From Eumeta japonica (lineage: Eukaryota; Arthropoda; Insecta; Lepidoptera; Psychidae), in NCBI GenBank assembly GCA_005406025.1, contig BGZK01001559.1, positions 1 through 64,000 on the forward strand: a DNA stretch of 64,000 nucleotides. Direction: 5' to 3'. Position numbers and translations under genes: made by a program. Position 1 is the first letter of the stretch; each line of letters starts with the position of its first letter. The notes under the pieces were generated by a model. The model saw only the letters and a list, made by a program, of their open reading frames with translations. It was not told the origin of the DNA and made no database searches. Positions 23,091 through 34,969 of the stretch are shown in pieces.

Positions 23091-26063
23091 GTGATTTTAC
23101 ATATTTTTTTTTTATTAATACGTTTTATTATCACATATTTATTGTCACGCCTAGTTTCCCGGAGGAGTGAAGCGAATACTGGAGAAGTCCGTTTTGGTAT
23201 TTCAAATGTGTGTGAAGGTATGGATGATGAAATCAATGATGTCTCTGAACTGATAAAACAGAAGCATTTGGATATTTTATGCGTGACTGAGACTAAAAGG
23301 AAAGTTAGAGGTGGAGCCATCAAACGCGGATCCTTCGATACTTATTGGTCTGGCGTTGATCAAAACCAACAAGGATGTCGCGGTGTTGGCTTCATCCTAT
23401 CAGAAAGATTATATGAATTTGTAAACGGTTACAAATGTGTAAGTTCAAGACTCCCTTGGCTTCAAGATAAAAATGAACTGCTACGGATTTTTATTTTCAG
23501 CGTATACGCCTCAGATATGTCCAAATCGCTCGAGGAACGGGAGGAGTTTTGGGCTGATGTGAGAGAGATATTAGTAAAATGTGACAAAAGCGAAAGGTTA
23601 GTAATATTAGGTTATTTTAATGGCTGGGTGGTTGTGCAAGTGGACGGATATGAGAAAGCATTAAGTAAATTTGGTGATGAAAGAGAGAATGAGAATGGTG
23701 ATAGCCTTCTCCTTCTTCTTCTTCTTCTTGACACTGTATGTCAAGAGTTTAACTTGTTTGTGACAAATACTACCTTTGACCACAGAAGAATACACATATA
23801 TACTTGATGGAAAGGAGAAGATAAAAGCGTGATAGATATTATAATTGTGGATGATTGGTTGAAAAGCAAAATCGTGGATACGAGATTATACCGTGGCGTC
23901 AACGTTGGTATAATTCGATAGACCACTTCTTAGTGGTTTGTTGAATTAAAGCTTTATGCCAGCGTTGGCGACACCCTGCGAAAATGATCACTAAGGAGCT
24001 ATAATAAATAAAATTTGATAAACTTCAGGATCAGTATGTAAAAAATGAGTATATAGAACGACTGAAAGATAGTTTGGGTTAAATCAAACAGTATGAATGT
24101 TTAGAACTTGACGAATTATGGAAGGTAACGAAATTTGTGTTAATAGATGAAGCACAACAGGTATGTGGAGTCAATAAGAGAGCAAATGTTAGTAAGAAAC
24201 ATATTAAATGGTGGAACTTTGAAGTGAGGAAAGTAGTCAGTAAAAAAAAGAAAGCATGGCTGGATTTCCTGTCTGCAAAGGCCAACGACAGAGCGCAAAG
24301 AAAAGACATCTTAAAAGATAAGCTAAATTATGCTGAAAGTACTTATGAAGATACCAAAATGAGAGCTAAATAATGTGTTGGACATAATAATGAAATAGAT
24401 AATTTCTGGGCACACGAAAAGCTTTTGGTTGAATAAATACTGAATGAGAGAAATAAAATGAAAAAGCGCTAAAAAAGTTATTTTGACGTTTTTGCATGTA
24501 AGGATACAGTTGCGCAGATGACAATGTTACTACAACTGATGCTATGAAAACATTAAAACGTATAAAAGTTGGAAAAGCTGCCAGATATGAGTGGTTCGTC
24601 AGAGATACTGAAGGGCGGTGGGGGTACAATGGCAAACCTGTTGTACTAGCTCTTTAACAATGCTGAAAATGCCGTAGGGTGCCTAATGACTGGCGTAAAG
24701 CAGTCATTGTACCCCTTTAAAATAAAGGGAAAGAAAGGGAAAGGCTCACGACAGGTTTGCACAAATTACCACCCTATAAGCTTCCTTAGCGTCGTTGAAA
24801 AACTATATGCAAAAATCATTATTGAAAACTTTGTGAACAAAAAGAAGATGTGGGACGTACAAGGACGTACGCGATACATTGCAGAAAGGTTTTTAGCTAA
24901 CGGCCAAAAGGTTTTCTGTATTTCGTCGATCTGGAAAAAGCTTATGATATAGTGAAAAGAAATGATCTATAGAGAACCCTATCTATGTGTGGTGCTATTA
25001 GCGAATTGATGCAAACATTTCAATCCCTATATAGGGACTCCAGTGCTTGCGTCAAAATAAATGGGGCATATACTGACCGGTTTGACATCCGCAGGTGTCA
25101 GACAGAGATGTGTAGCTTCACCGTGGCTATTTGACCTATTAATGGATAGCTGTCTGTATGATGTGAAAGAATATGAGTGTGGATTAAGGATGAATGAGCC
25201 GTCTGTCAAATGCCTCCTGTACGCCGACGACCAAGTAATCCTTGTGCAGTAGGCGTGCGGCCTGCAGAAGATAGTGAATAAAATGAATGATTCTGTTAAG
25301 AAAAGAGGTATGAAAGTAAATATCGGTAAGACTAATGTGATGGTGTTTGAAAGGGGCAAAAGTACAACTGAATACGATTTACTTACAGAAGGTGAAAAAG
25401 GCAAATTAGTAAAAGAGTTTGTATACCTGGGTAGTTTGTTTACAAATAAAAAAAATAAGAGATATCGAAAGGAGAGTGAATGTGGAAAATAAAGTGAACG
25501 GAGCCTTGATCGCTATTATGAATAATAATAGTGTCTCACGACAAGCGCGCTTAGCTATCCATAACGGGATTCTAATACCTACGCTTACGTATGGCAGTGA
25601 TAGCTGGGTATGGCAGAAGATAAATGAAAGTAGGATCAATGCAGTGGAGATGCGATCGCTGCGTAGTATGTGTAAAGTATATCGGAAAGATAGATGTAGA
25701 AACAGTGATGTTAAAGAGCGGTGGGGCTTGAAGGAAGATGTAGTAACTAGAATAGAAAGAGGTATATTGCGGTGATTTGGCCGTCTGGAAAGGATGAATG
25801 AAAGTAGACTGACAAAACAAATCTATAGAGCGAATGTGTTTGATGGAAAGGTCGGCTAGGGTTGCCCTAAAAATCATATATAGACCATATTGGTGGCATA
25901 TTAAAAAAAAGGCCAAATTTTATGCACCCGAAACCGACAAACTAAAATTAATGGATGTCAGTGAGACAAGAAAGATATGCAAAGATCGTACCATGTGGAA
26001 ATATATAGTCTCTGCCTACCCTACTAGGAAATAGGCGTAAGTTTATATTATTATTATTATTAC
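23091..26063 (+). mobile_element. RTE-like non-LTR retrotransposon, decayed
   Basis: The only large element on the plus strand. The endonuclease (about 23160-23930) shows LDILCVTETKRK, a YWSGVDQNQQGCRGVGF block, VILGYFNGW (normally GDFN: the catalytic Asp is Tyr) and FDHRRIH. After frame breaks, VDYxIVDD-like text follows. The linker (24137-24373) reads HIKWWNFEVRKVV. Reverse transcriptase follows with YHPISFLSVVEKLY (24760s) and CLLYADDQVIL (25210s, intact YADD box), then VYLGSLFTN. The tail has PTLTYGSDSWVWQK and RNSDVKERWGLKEDVVTRIE, ending near 26034 at a short ATT repeat. Such ORFs are often misnamed craniofacial development protein 2. At least six frame breaks are present. Confidence 0.85.
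23705..23732 (+). repeat. CTT microsatellite inside the RTE endonuclease
   Basis: A run of CTT/CTC triplets adds a poly-leucine tract to the endonuclease between ENENGDS and DTVCQEFNLF. Triplet gain keeps the frame but would insert a non-native stretch. Confidence 0.7.
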
Positions 26064-26166
26064 ATTTTTTGTTTATTGTTACATGCAGTTTGTTATTTGA
26101 CCTTCATTCATTACGACGTTCAGAACACTACTCAGCACGTGAACTTCTCATAATCTGTGTTACCTT

Positions 26167-26500
26167 TATATAGGCTTTCGAATCAGGAGACCAGACAAAA
26201 TTTTCATCGCATTAAAAAAAAATTAATGTATTTAGTTTTATGTATTTTTTCGCAATCATGTACACGGCGTTTGCTTACAATCGATGTTATCAAAAACAAT
26301 ATTTATCATATGCCAACTGTGACAGATACTGTGTTAATGGATGTGAATATCGATGTGAAGGTAGTACTTGTTACACTCACGACTATGTATGCCAATCACA
26401 TGGTTTACGAGAAGGCATCTGCATTTATCAAGGAATCGGTAATGCCTGTGGTGCATAACTTTCATGTATGTTAAGTCAACTGATTGAACAATAAAAATTT
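26167..26500 (+). CDS. Small cysteine-rich secreted-type peptide gene with a broken leader
   Basis: The ORF 26240-26458 (72 codons) has a short hydrophobic start and then nine cysteines in about 58 residues, with spacing motifs such as NCDRYCVNGCEYRC and EGSTC, ending GNACGA. A TATATAG box lies at 26167 and a polyA signal AATAAA at 26490, so it could be a complete single-exon gene. The leader looks too short and lacks a charged start. A hydrophobic leader starts at ATG 26226 in the neighbouring frame, and the two frames meet at the T-run 26245-26250, which suggests a one-base loss there, real or technical. Cysteine-rich secreted peptides include defence and toxin-like families. I do not recognise this one and assign no function. 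Confidence 0.5.
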
Positions 26501-26954
26501 TACTTCTATTAAATGTGTTTTTATAGTTATCTTCTATTCATTAGGTTTATTTATGTTTTGTTTCATACCCAGACAGCTTCCAAGTCATAAACACTACTGC
26601 TAGAAGCCTTTTAAACGATTTCTGACAGAAGTTTGATAGAACTATGAATACTTAAGGACATAATTTTTAAGCCTTCAAGATCAAGGTATAAGGATATCTT
26701 TTTTTAAGCATCTATTTTCTGACGCAATTAAGTTTTCTTTTTTTTTATTTCTAATTTAAATCAAAATTAAGATTCCTGTAAGAACTCATAAAAAAGATCT
26801 ACATATGACAACATAATATAATCAATTTATAGACTTCTCCTAGAATTCCAAAATATGAGTTTTTAGGACAGCCTTTTACTGACCTTGTAAATGGAAAATA
26901 TAAGTTTATGGAGCATGCGCGTATTAAATTAATAGGCTAGCACATTATATGTAC
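26501..26954. other. AT-rich spacer
   Basis: No gene or repeat supported between the peptide gene and the mariner end. Confidence 0.45.
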
Positions 26955-26956
26955 GT

Positions 26957-27260
26957 ATATAAGGTTGGGGAAAAAAGTATTTCCCATTTTATATGCAAAT
27001 TCAGGATAATTTTTCGTTATATTTTATTTTCATTTTATTATTATATACCTATTTTATTTTGTTCAGCAACATGTTGCCATTTTATAGGTAGCGACATAAT
27101 CTCATTGTTGTAAAACTTTCGGGACTTCCAATCAAAAAACTGCGATAAGTAATTTTGATAGTCTTCTCCTGATGTTCACCTAACACTACCTAAATCTGAA
27201 GAGCCTGAAACAGGTGAAAATTAGAGGGTGCAAGATCAGGGCTATATGGTGGTTTTGTCT
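26957..27260 (-). mobile_element. Mariner transposon, 3-prime end (decayed)
   Basis: On the minus strand from 27245, PYSPDLAPSNFHLFQALQ is the mariner transposase motif around the third catalytic Asp. After a stop and frameshift it continues with YQNYLSQFFDWKSRKFYNN and SLPIKWQHVAEQN, the expected C terminus. A terminal-repeat-like AAGGTTGGGGAAAAAAGTAT begins at about 26961 next to TATA, which would be the TA target site. The 5-prime half is missing. It is clearly mariner and probably of an irritans-like subfamily. Confidence 0.85.
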
Positions 27261-28019
27261 ACACACATGACGTTAATAGTGGGTCGAATATGAACAATTT
27301 TATTTTATGGACTTTTATAATTTTTTTTCTCGTATCAATTTTTGTTTCATGACTTTGCTTATTATGTATCCCGTTACCGTATATAGACTGCGAACCGTTA
27401 CGTCACAGAGAAATCAAATACTTATTACGTACATAAATATCTATTAGATTCTGAATACTGTTCCGAATTATTTTTTAAAATATCAAATGTACAACTAATG
27501 ATTACAAACAATAATCTTTATGCGTAAGGTTTATTATTATATGAGTCGAATACCTAACTCACCTAAGCTGTTTCTATACAATTTTATACCACCCGAGTAT
27601 AGTTGAAATTGAAATTTCACTGCAGGAGAAAATGATATGACTACTACATGAGTCAATCGTCAAACCTGATAATCTTAATTTATTAATTTAAGTGAGTAAT
27701 TCTTATCACTTATCTACGACAACTCGGAAACGGCTCTAACGGTTCTTATGGCAATTTGTACTTTGACACAATTTTATTTTTCAACTTTATCTGTATGGAT
27801 ATTTTCTCTGGAAAAACGAGTTAAAAAAATCTAAACGTTACATTATTTAGCTACATTTTATAGCATTTTGAGATAATTCTCAACAACAAATGGCGTTTCG
27901 TTACAGATGGCACTTTCATAAATAAAATACCTAGGTAAAGATAAACTATATATTTATTTTTAAAAATGAACTAAGTAATTTTTCTTGTCGAAAGTTATCA
28001 TTTTCCCACACTAAACTCG
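27261..28019. other. AT-rich spacer
   Basis: No gene seen. The missing 5-prime half of the mariner is not found here. Confidence 0.45.
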
Positions 28020-28460
28020 AAAGACATTGAGCGAAGCTCGATTGCCCGGGTACTACGCTCTAAACACCAGAATGCAACCGAAAAACAATCCAGAACCCAC
28101 GTACTCATCCTGTGAGCATAATCATAAGCTCGAGTACCCAACGCTAATTCTATCTGCACAAGACCTGGGGTTTACCTCACACCTCTGTGAGGATGCTGCA
28201 GTACACCGAGGGTCACTAACATATTTGAACGAGTCTCCAAAAGATCCACAGATGGACCCGTTGTCGGGGGTCGGCGTCACTTTTCTATTCTCCGGCCTGG
28301 ATCCTTTCAATTTCCATAAAAACTACAAGACCTCAACCGGTCGTGTTGAGTTACAAAAGTTTAAGTACATCTATAGGATCTGTTTCACCTATAAATTGTC
28401 GAACACAACCCATAAATTTGAGCATAAATCAATCGAGTGCTATTCGAGACTATAAGTGAC
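28020..28460. repeat. GC-richer repeat-like block with an open frame
   Basis: It begins with GAGCGAAGCTCG and GCCCGGGTACTAC, strings I recall from dispersed moth repeats. A plus-strand frame (28027-28455) is open for 142 codons from a TTG. No ATG or domain supports it, and a minus-strand frame overlaps. Best treated as an unclassified repeat fragment. Confidence 0.3.
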
Positions 28461-30773
28461 ATATGAGTAACATTAATTTTTATGTATTTAGATCTTTTAC
28501 ATGTTTTGATCGCTTTTCATTGTTTAGTGAATCTTATTGCAAAAATCATTAAATATTAATAAAGAGTCGAGTTCAAATGTTAATAAAAAAACGACCACGA
28601 TCCTTAATTACTTACCGAAAAGTATGTATTGACACATTTTGTAATATAAAAAATGTCTCATTGCAAGTATTCATCCTTGAATGCCCTAAAATTGATAAGA
28701 CATTATATCATTATGAGATCCATGGAAAGAATAATAATTTACAGCCAAAATTGTAAGTGAGCTTAAATCGGTTCAAGTTTTAATGCCTTTCTATTTCTCT
28801 TTTCTAACTTCTCACTAAAGCAATTGAAAGTTTACAAACATTTGAAGTGTTATTTTATTTTGATGGTTTTAACGATAGTATCCATAAACTTTAGGCACTC
28901 GTATGTATTCACCGAAACATTTTCAAACTCTAAAATACACAGATTGCTATATTTTTTGAGTTCAAAATGTACATGTAAATTTTTGAAATCTTTGAATTTT
29001 AAAAATAGCGGAAAGTTTTAGGATTGACAAACAGTATTAACCGTTTCCTAGATATCATTTACTATTTCACTTATTGATCTGCAAGTTTTTTACATTTATT
29101 GGCCAGTGGGATGATAACTCCGAGTCCGACTGTTCATCGTGCTCCCCGGGTCACAAAACAAGTGGTTAAATCTGATTTAATCTAAAAACTGATTGGGCAA
29201 TTAGCTCGTTTTTACAGTTCGAACCCTATACTTTCTGATTGGAAAATAAAGCGCCAACTATGACACCACCATTTATAAAAAATTGTAAAATACAAAAATG
29301 CACGCCTCCAAGTTATACTCGTTAGAAAAATAATTTTATAGTATACCATTTGTTATAAATCAGATTAAATGTAGCTAGACAAATAATTTATGAAATAACT
29401 AAAAAAAAATTACATCAAACAAAATATTTTTCTTTTCAAAACTTTAAACTCTAATCTGTAAAAAAATAATTCATTTATGAAATATTTCTAGTTAACTCTA
29501 TATAAGATAAGTAAGTGTATGTAAATTTACAATAGTATGGAGAACATATTTCAATGCTAAATTTAATTCATATTATAGAACTTCTCCATAGCTGCTGTAT
29601 TTAGGGTACATGTAATTAATTTACAACAAAATTAATTACATTGTTATAAAATATATTTTTTTTATTTAAAAAAAGTATCCGGATTTAATAAAATAATTTA
29701 ACGTTTTACTTTAAGAATTTGCACTTGCTTGTAAGGCGTCTACTTGCTTTCAACGGGGTGCTACATTGCCGTAGTTTTTCAACTTTTTTATAACTCATTG
29801 GTTTGAATGTTTATTGTAGAAAATTGAAAAATTTTTCAACCTTCATATTCGATAGGATTATTAATTAAGAATTTCCGAGTATAATGAAAAAAACAGCTCA
29901 CTCTGTCAAGTAGTTCAAGTGTTATTTTTTATCATCCGAACTACAGACTAATTGACGTCCAAAAAAATATTTTTTAATCAATTTTTTAACCGCAATAGTA
30001 TTTAGAGAAAGACTTCAAATGATATTTAATTTATAGTTTGAAGTATATTTTGTATAAAAGTTTTATTTCAAAGAATATTAGTACATTGTTACAAAAATAC
30101 ATAGGTTCAAAAGTAAACGCTCTCCATTTTTTTTTTATTTTGTGAGAATGCAGCACACCCTCTTTTCAGGCGTGCATTATTCTTGGATTCGTGATTCTTA
30201 TTATCAACCATCCGTGACTAAGCGACCGTGTACAATGAAAATAAAAAATTAATTAACTCTTTAGTATCAATTCTGTAATTTAAAATTTTTGATCAAATTT
30301 TTAGTGATTTTATTTGTGTACATAATCTGTATTTCTTTTAAGTTAATAAATAATAACATATTAAACCTTAATAATAATAAAAATCGACATTTGACTTTCT
30401 ACCACATTCATCTATATAAAATGAAATAAATAAAAATAAAAGAAATGACCTCGGGCGCTAAATAGAACTAATCGGAAAAATTAATATTAATTTATTTTAA
30501 TTTATTATAAAATAATAAATTAAAAATCGCCGAAAAACATATGAAATCATTCAAACAAATTCAGATCAAGGTCTTTCCAATTATACCACATTTAATTATG
30601 GAAACTCATATTATCATACAGATATGCTGCAAACAAATAAATTTCCTTATATTCTTAATAATATAGATGACATAGAGCGAGCTATTAAACACGTCATCAT
30701 TGCCATATTCAAGAAAAGCGGTAATAGTTCGTCGCATTAAAAAGCAGTAAGCGTGTTTTAATCAACGTAAGCG
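28461..30773. other. Long AT-rich gene-free stretch
   Basis: A 29090-29250 segment is slightly GC-richer. An AT-only hairpin with 14-bp arms lies at 30495-30525. No gene, RNA or known element was recognised. Confidence 0.5.
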
Positions 30774-30915
30774 TATAAAACGGTACAAGCGAATCGTTTC
30801 GATTCAGTTTATATTATTTATGGCGGCGGCGTATTCGGGCTTCGGGCAATCGATTTACTTAAGAGCGTGCAAACAGCTGACAAAGCGCTCATGGGGGCTA
30901 CATCAAAGGCTTTAA
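30774..30915 (+). promoter_or_regulatory. TATA/initiator promoter followed by a 31-codon ORF
   Basis: TATAAAA (30774-30780) and TCAGT (30804-30808) put the likely start A 32 nt after the first T, near-ideal spacing. An ATG at 30820 opens 31 codons (starts MAAAYSGFGQSIYLR) to TAA at 30913. A leader of about 14 nt would be very short, so the ORF may not be the true product. No clear splice donor was identified. Confidence 0.4.
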
Positions 30916-31749
30916 AATCGATTCGATAGAATATTCAAACACTTTAACTAGTGGACCTTCCGAGCGCCATGAAAGACGGTGATGGCTCGTAAAATGTAAT
31001 TCCAAACGATAAAAAATATTACATTATCAATGTCAATGCAATAAATTTACAACATAATATCAATATTGTATATAAACAATTACTTTAACTATTTAATAGC
31101 TAATGCTATATTACACGACGGAAAATGTTCAATCTGCGGGCATGGTAGTGTCCCCGCCAAGTCGAGCCACAAATAGATGCAAAAAGGTATACTAATAATA
31201 AAAATAATTGCTTCGTTTTAGCCATATTAAGACTTTTTACACCTTCGATTTAGAAAACATGGGTTAATAAAAGTAAAAATATTTAATTTGTGGAAGGAAT
31301 AACGGCTCTATTTGAGTAAATATTTTTTAAAGTGAAACGATAACGAAGTTAACCGCAATCTGTACATAAAATATTTATTATAGGACTATAAATGACGCCG
31401 TATTGTATGTATTTATCATATTAAAATTGTTTTTTCTGTGTCCTAGGTCATATTAATAAAGCACACTTAAGTGCGGCGTTACATCTCGAATGGAAAGAGC
31501 GAGTCAGTTACAGTGCCTAGCTATAGAAAATAAAATATGTCTGGCTCCCACGTCTCTTCTTGAGATGGCGCATCATTTGAGTGAGGTTTATTAATACGAC
31601 CCCAAATTTTTAGTCTAAATCTCAAAACAATCCCTATTTATTTATGAGACTAGTTAAAGACAGAGTTGTTCAGCAAAATAATAAACGGTACTTTATGGAT
31701 TAAAAAAGTTTTAAAAAGATGTGCAAATATTAATATTATGATGACTTCC
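30916..31749. other. Spacer
   Basis: AT-rich with no gene or repeat recognised. Confidence 0.45.
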
Positions 31750-32110
31750 GCAACGTATTCTTTAAACTGAAGTTAACAGGGCTGAACGATGTCTCCGCAC
31801 CACAAGAGTTGCGGCCGCAGCGAGGACTCGCAACACACGCGCGCCCCCCGGCGGCGTCAGCTGCACTGATTTATCGCTTCGGTTCGCCTGAAGCATAGCC
31901 CTTTCAAGATCGACGTGGCTCTCATAACTCAACCGTCCGCTCGAATGCATCACGTATTGAATATCGACTCTCTCGGTGCATGGCCGCCAGCTAGCGCGAT
32001 ATCATTGCATACTATTACGATGGTACACAACAGCGATCGAAAGTGAACGCCGTCTGTTACCATCGTCACAGACATCGCTATTGCACGACGTCTGTTAATA
32101 ACATATAGAA
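31750..32110 (-). promoter_or_regulatory. CpG-rich block with a short minus-strand ORF
   Basis: GC-rich DNA (densest at 31800-31870). A minus-strand ATG at 31950 opens 62 further codons (HSSGRLSYESHVDLERAML, later VLRVLAAAATLVVRRHRS). No known domain. The block could be a promoter or first-exon region read leftwards, or a regulatory island. Confidence 0.3.
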
Positions 32111-32460
32111 GATTTCATAAGCATTTTTATAATTTCATTTTTAAGTTATTTAAAATTTAATGTAATATGATGAAAAATATATTTGCATAATACCTTTTGG
32201 TTTTTTTTGTTTAGCGCTATAACAAATAATACGATTAAATAGAAGTTTTATTGAATTTATTTCTTTATTGTGTAAATATTAAATACCCAATAATAAATAT
32301 TTAATATTAATAATTTAATAATATTTGGTAATAATTATATTAAATAATAATATTGTAATTTATATCAATAAATAATACATACGGATAGTTAACTTCAATT
32401 ATATTGGAGCACTTAAAAAAGTATATAATAACAATTTTTTTCACTAATATTTGCGAATAG
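32111..32460. other. AT-only low-complexity stretch
   Basis: Strongly AT-rich with TAATA-type repeats. No gene. Confidence 0.5.
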
Positions 32461-32467
32461 TAAAAAC

Positions 32468-32514
32468 TTGGCTCATGATTAGCACGACGCTCTAATCAAC
32501 TGAGCTAATGGGCC
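32468..32514 (-). pseudogene. 5-prime half of a tRNA-Ile(AAU)-like gene
   Basis: The minus strand starts GGCCCATTAGCTCAGTTGAT, then AGAGCGTCGTGCTAAT. From memory this matches insect tRNA-Ile(AAU) from the acceptor stem through the D arm to the anticodon AAT. After the anticodon loop the match stops and no T arm or 3-prime acceptor follows. It is a truncated pseudogene or the head of a tRNA-Ile-derived SINE. Confidence 0.7.
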
Positions 32515-32563
32515 ATTGAGATGTCACCGAAATGAAAAAAACCGGTTAATTTTGTGTTACACT

Positions 32564-32577
32564 GATGCGCGCGCATC
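32564..32577. repeat. Perfect 14-bp palindrome
   Basis: GATGCGCGCGCATC reads the same on both strands and contains an alternating CG tract. Confidence 0.5.
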
Positions 32578-33118
32578 TTAAAATTTCACTCTCATAATTT
32601 TTCCATAACGCGCCTAAAGAAGTGTAAATACAATAATAACGAAATTTACTACGTCCACTCGGGGAACGGGACACACAGCTACCTATTGATGACGCAATTA
32701 TCAATAAAAATGATTAAAAGGGAAGTCTGGAGATAAAAAAAAAAAATCATTCTATTTTGACCCGGATGGAAGTGCAGACACAGCTAACTATTGGTAAAAT
32801 AATTAATAAAGCCTTACATAATTATTAAATTGCCGTTTTCGAATACTGGTCACTTTAAATTTAATAATTTATGGTTTGGCGGCGTATTCGAAATTCAAAT
32901 TATCAATCCAGAAACTATATAAACAGCCCAGCCCAACACGACGCGTTCCTTTTGTCCCAAAAAATATTCCAGTTATTCTTAAGACACACCTAAAGAACTT
33001 CAAAAATGTAAGGAAATTATTATATATATATATATGCTGTATACGATTACATATTGTGTCACGGTGGGGAAGGTCTTTAAGAACAGCTAGGGTATCAAAT
33101 CATAATATATAGCTTCTA

Positions 33119-33301
33119 CAGTACAATGCACGAAACTCTGCCGTTCTGAGTTGTCTGCGAAGGACATACTGCGCAGATGTAACGCTCGATGACCTTTCCT
33201 TCCTCTCCCCCGCTTCTTCCTCTCTCTTCTCTTTCTATTTTACGCTATTGCGACACTTTCGTTACTAAATTTACAGCGGCAGAGTTTCGTGCATTGTGCT
33301 G
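33119..33301. mobile_element. 183-bp MITE with 25-bp terminal inverted repeats and TA duplication
   Basis: CAGTACAATGCACGAAACTC at 33119 and its partner ending at 33301 pair over 25 bp with one mismatch. TA flanks both sides (33117-33118 and 33302-33303). The CAGT start and TA duplication point to a Tc1/mariner-driven non-autonomous element. The interior has a pyrimidine-rich tract (33193-33241) and no coding capacity. The 87-codon frame at 33189 spans this tract and is not a gene. Confidence 0.7.
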
Positions 33302-33559
33302 TATGATGGCTCAGTGTGAGTTGCGAACTTCACATGCTTTTGAAGAATTTATAAAAGCAAACTTCTACACCCACAGCATTGCTATATTTACCTTCACAAA
33401 TGAGGAAAATCAAAATAACAAAACGAATGTGCATATGCATCTTCTAAAATAAAATAAAACACAATAATCCCCTTAACAACATAGATGACATAACGAAGAT
33501 GACATAGAAGCATTATCGTACAAGGTATGACATCTCGATGCGATCAATAAGAGACGTCG

Positions 33560-33900
33560 TTTTGGACATCACAAATGAAAAATCAGACAAAAATTCGTAC
33601 AAAATTCTGGTTAAGTGTAGTAGACATATTGAAGACGTATTTTTATCGACTCCATAAAAAGATTCTATATTCGACTTGGGTATGTTTCTTTTCGTCTATT
33701 CACCGATTTCTCAGAACAGGCTTAACCGATTTGAATCGTTTATGCTGTATTTTATTAAGGTAGATCCCGAAGTGATCCCACACATTTTGTCTATGATATG
33801 AAAGGTTTTTGCGGTTCGTTCGGCAAATCGGAAAAAGCCATGTTTTTTAAGATTGTCATCGATGTATGCTTTTGAAAGGTTTTGTGTTATATCTCAAAAA
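33560..33900 (+). repeat. Dispersed moth-type repeat fragment
   Basis: TTCACCGATTTCTCAGAACA and the following TTAACCGATTTGAATCGTTT resemble a repeat I recall as common in Lepidoptera. No coding capacity. Classification is from memory. Confidence 0.4.
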
Positions 33901-34399
33901 CGTGACAAATCATTTAGGTAGTTTATATTACAATTTTCAGCCCAACTTTATAAAGATTTGGACTGATATACGTATTTTTTATCGAAGTCACTTTAATAGT
34001 TTCCAATACACAGTTTAGCAGCTTATATTACCGTCACTTACCCATGTTGTCCGACTTTACGATGAGCTGACTTAAAATCTTAAAACTAATGGGTTTTAGA
34101 AACCTACTGATTGAATCGACGGAGTGGCGAAAATGTGAATATGGAGTCAACATGATGAAATGAACTTTAATTTATAATAAATGAATTTTATTTTATTCTA
34201 AAGTAGGATTCATTTAATAAAAAAATGTATTACATGTTTAAAAAAACTGCGTTGTTAAACTTTTTTTTATGCTTTTTGCGTGGAATAGGTATAACCACTT
34301 TAGTCGTGTTATTTTAAGTGCGTTAAAATACAATTCTCAAAATATAAAAATCTACAGTCTCAAAATATAAAAATACGATATGAAAAATTGCACCATCAA

Positions 34400-34740
34400 A
34401 ATAGCTTATCTTCATGGCACTCACATCCTTTTGTTCAGAAGCGCAATTTTTCTGTTATAACTCAAAAGCGATATATCTGATCATGTTCAAAATAATTTTC
34501 GGTGAAAGTATTTATTTAGCATTACCTTTATAATGTTTTTCATATTCTTTGGACACATTTTGACAAACAAAGGGGGCACACAATTAAGCTAGTTACTGAG
34601 CGGTTATCCGAAAGCGTTCACTAAATTAAAGTAATTATACTTAGAAATTTTCAAGTATTTTTAAAAGAACTGTCGAAATATGTACCACACGTTGATGTTT
34701 GCCGAAAAAAATTTTTTTCAGCTTCTGTTGCATTTATACT
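34400..34740 (+). repeat. Dispersed repeat, copy 1
   Basis: Shares a long gapped similarity with 39995-40350 in the same orientation, including CACTCACATCCTTTTGTT versus CACTTACATCCTTTTGTT and TTTAAAAGAACTGT. This copy loses similarity after about 34735, next to the mariner remnant. Confidence 0.55.
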
Positions 34741-34969
34741 TCAAATTTAATTAATGTTCATCTTGCAGTATTTTTGCTTACTTGCTTGATTTTTTTCTTA
34801 CTACACCTGCTTTAAAACTTCTTTTTAAGGTAGTTGCCCTGTCTTCCGTAGAGGCGCCTTCGATTGCTTCTTAGAATGCATTTACGCTTCTTCGGGTCTT
34901 GTAAATTGTATAGCTCTAAGCTAACTTTAATTTTCAAAAATAAAAAAAAAACGCAAACTGCACACTCTG

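Noticed and set aside
26157..26474. 105-codon protein overlapping the cysteine-rich peptide
   Set aside because: Its frame lacks the cysteine pattern and ends beyond the peptide stop. Only its first residues matter, as the possible displaced leader.
28027..28455. 142-codon gene
   Set aside because: No ATG at the start, a competing frame on the other strand, and repeat-like boundaries.
33189..33452. 87-codon gene starting in a pyrimidine-rich tract
   Set aside because: It starts inside the MITE and runs out of it; the frame is explained by the CT-rich tract.
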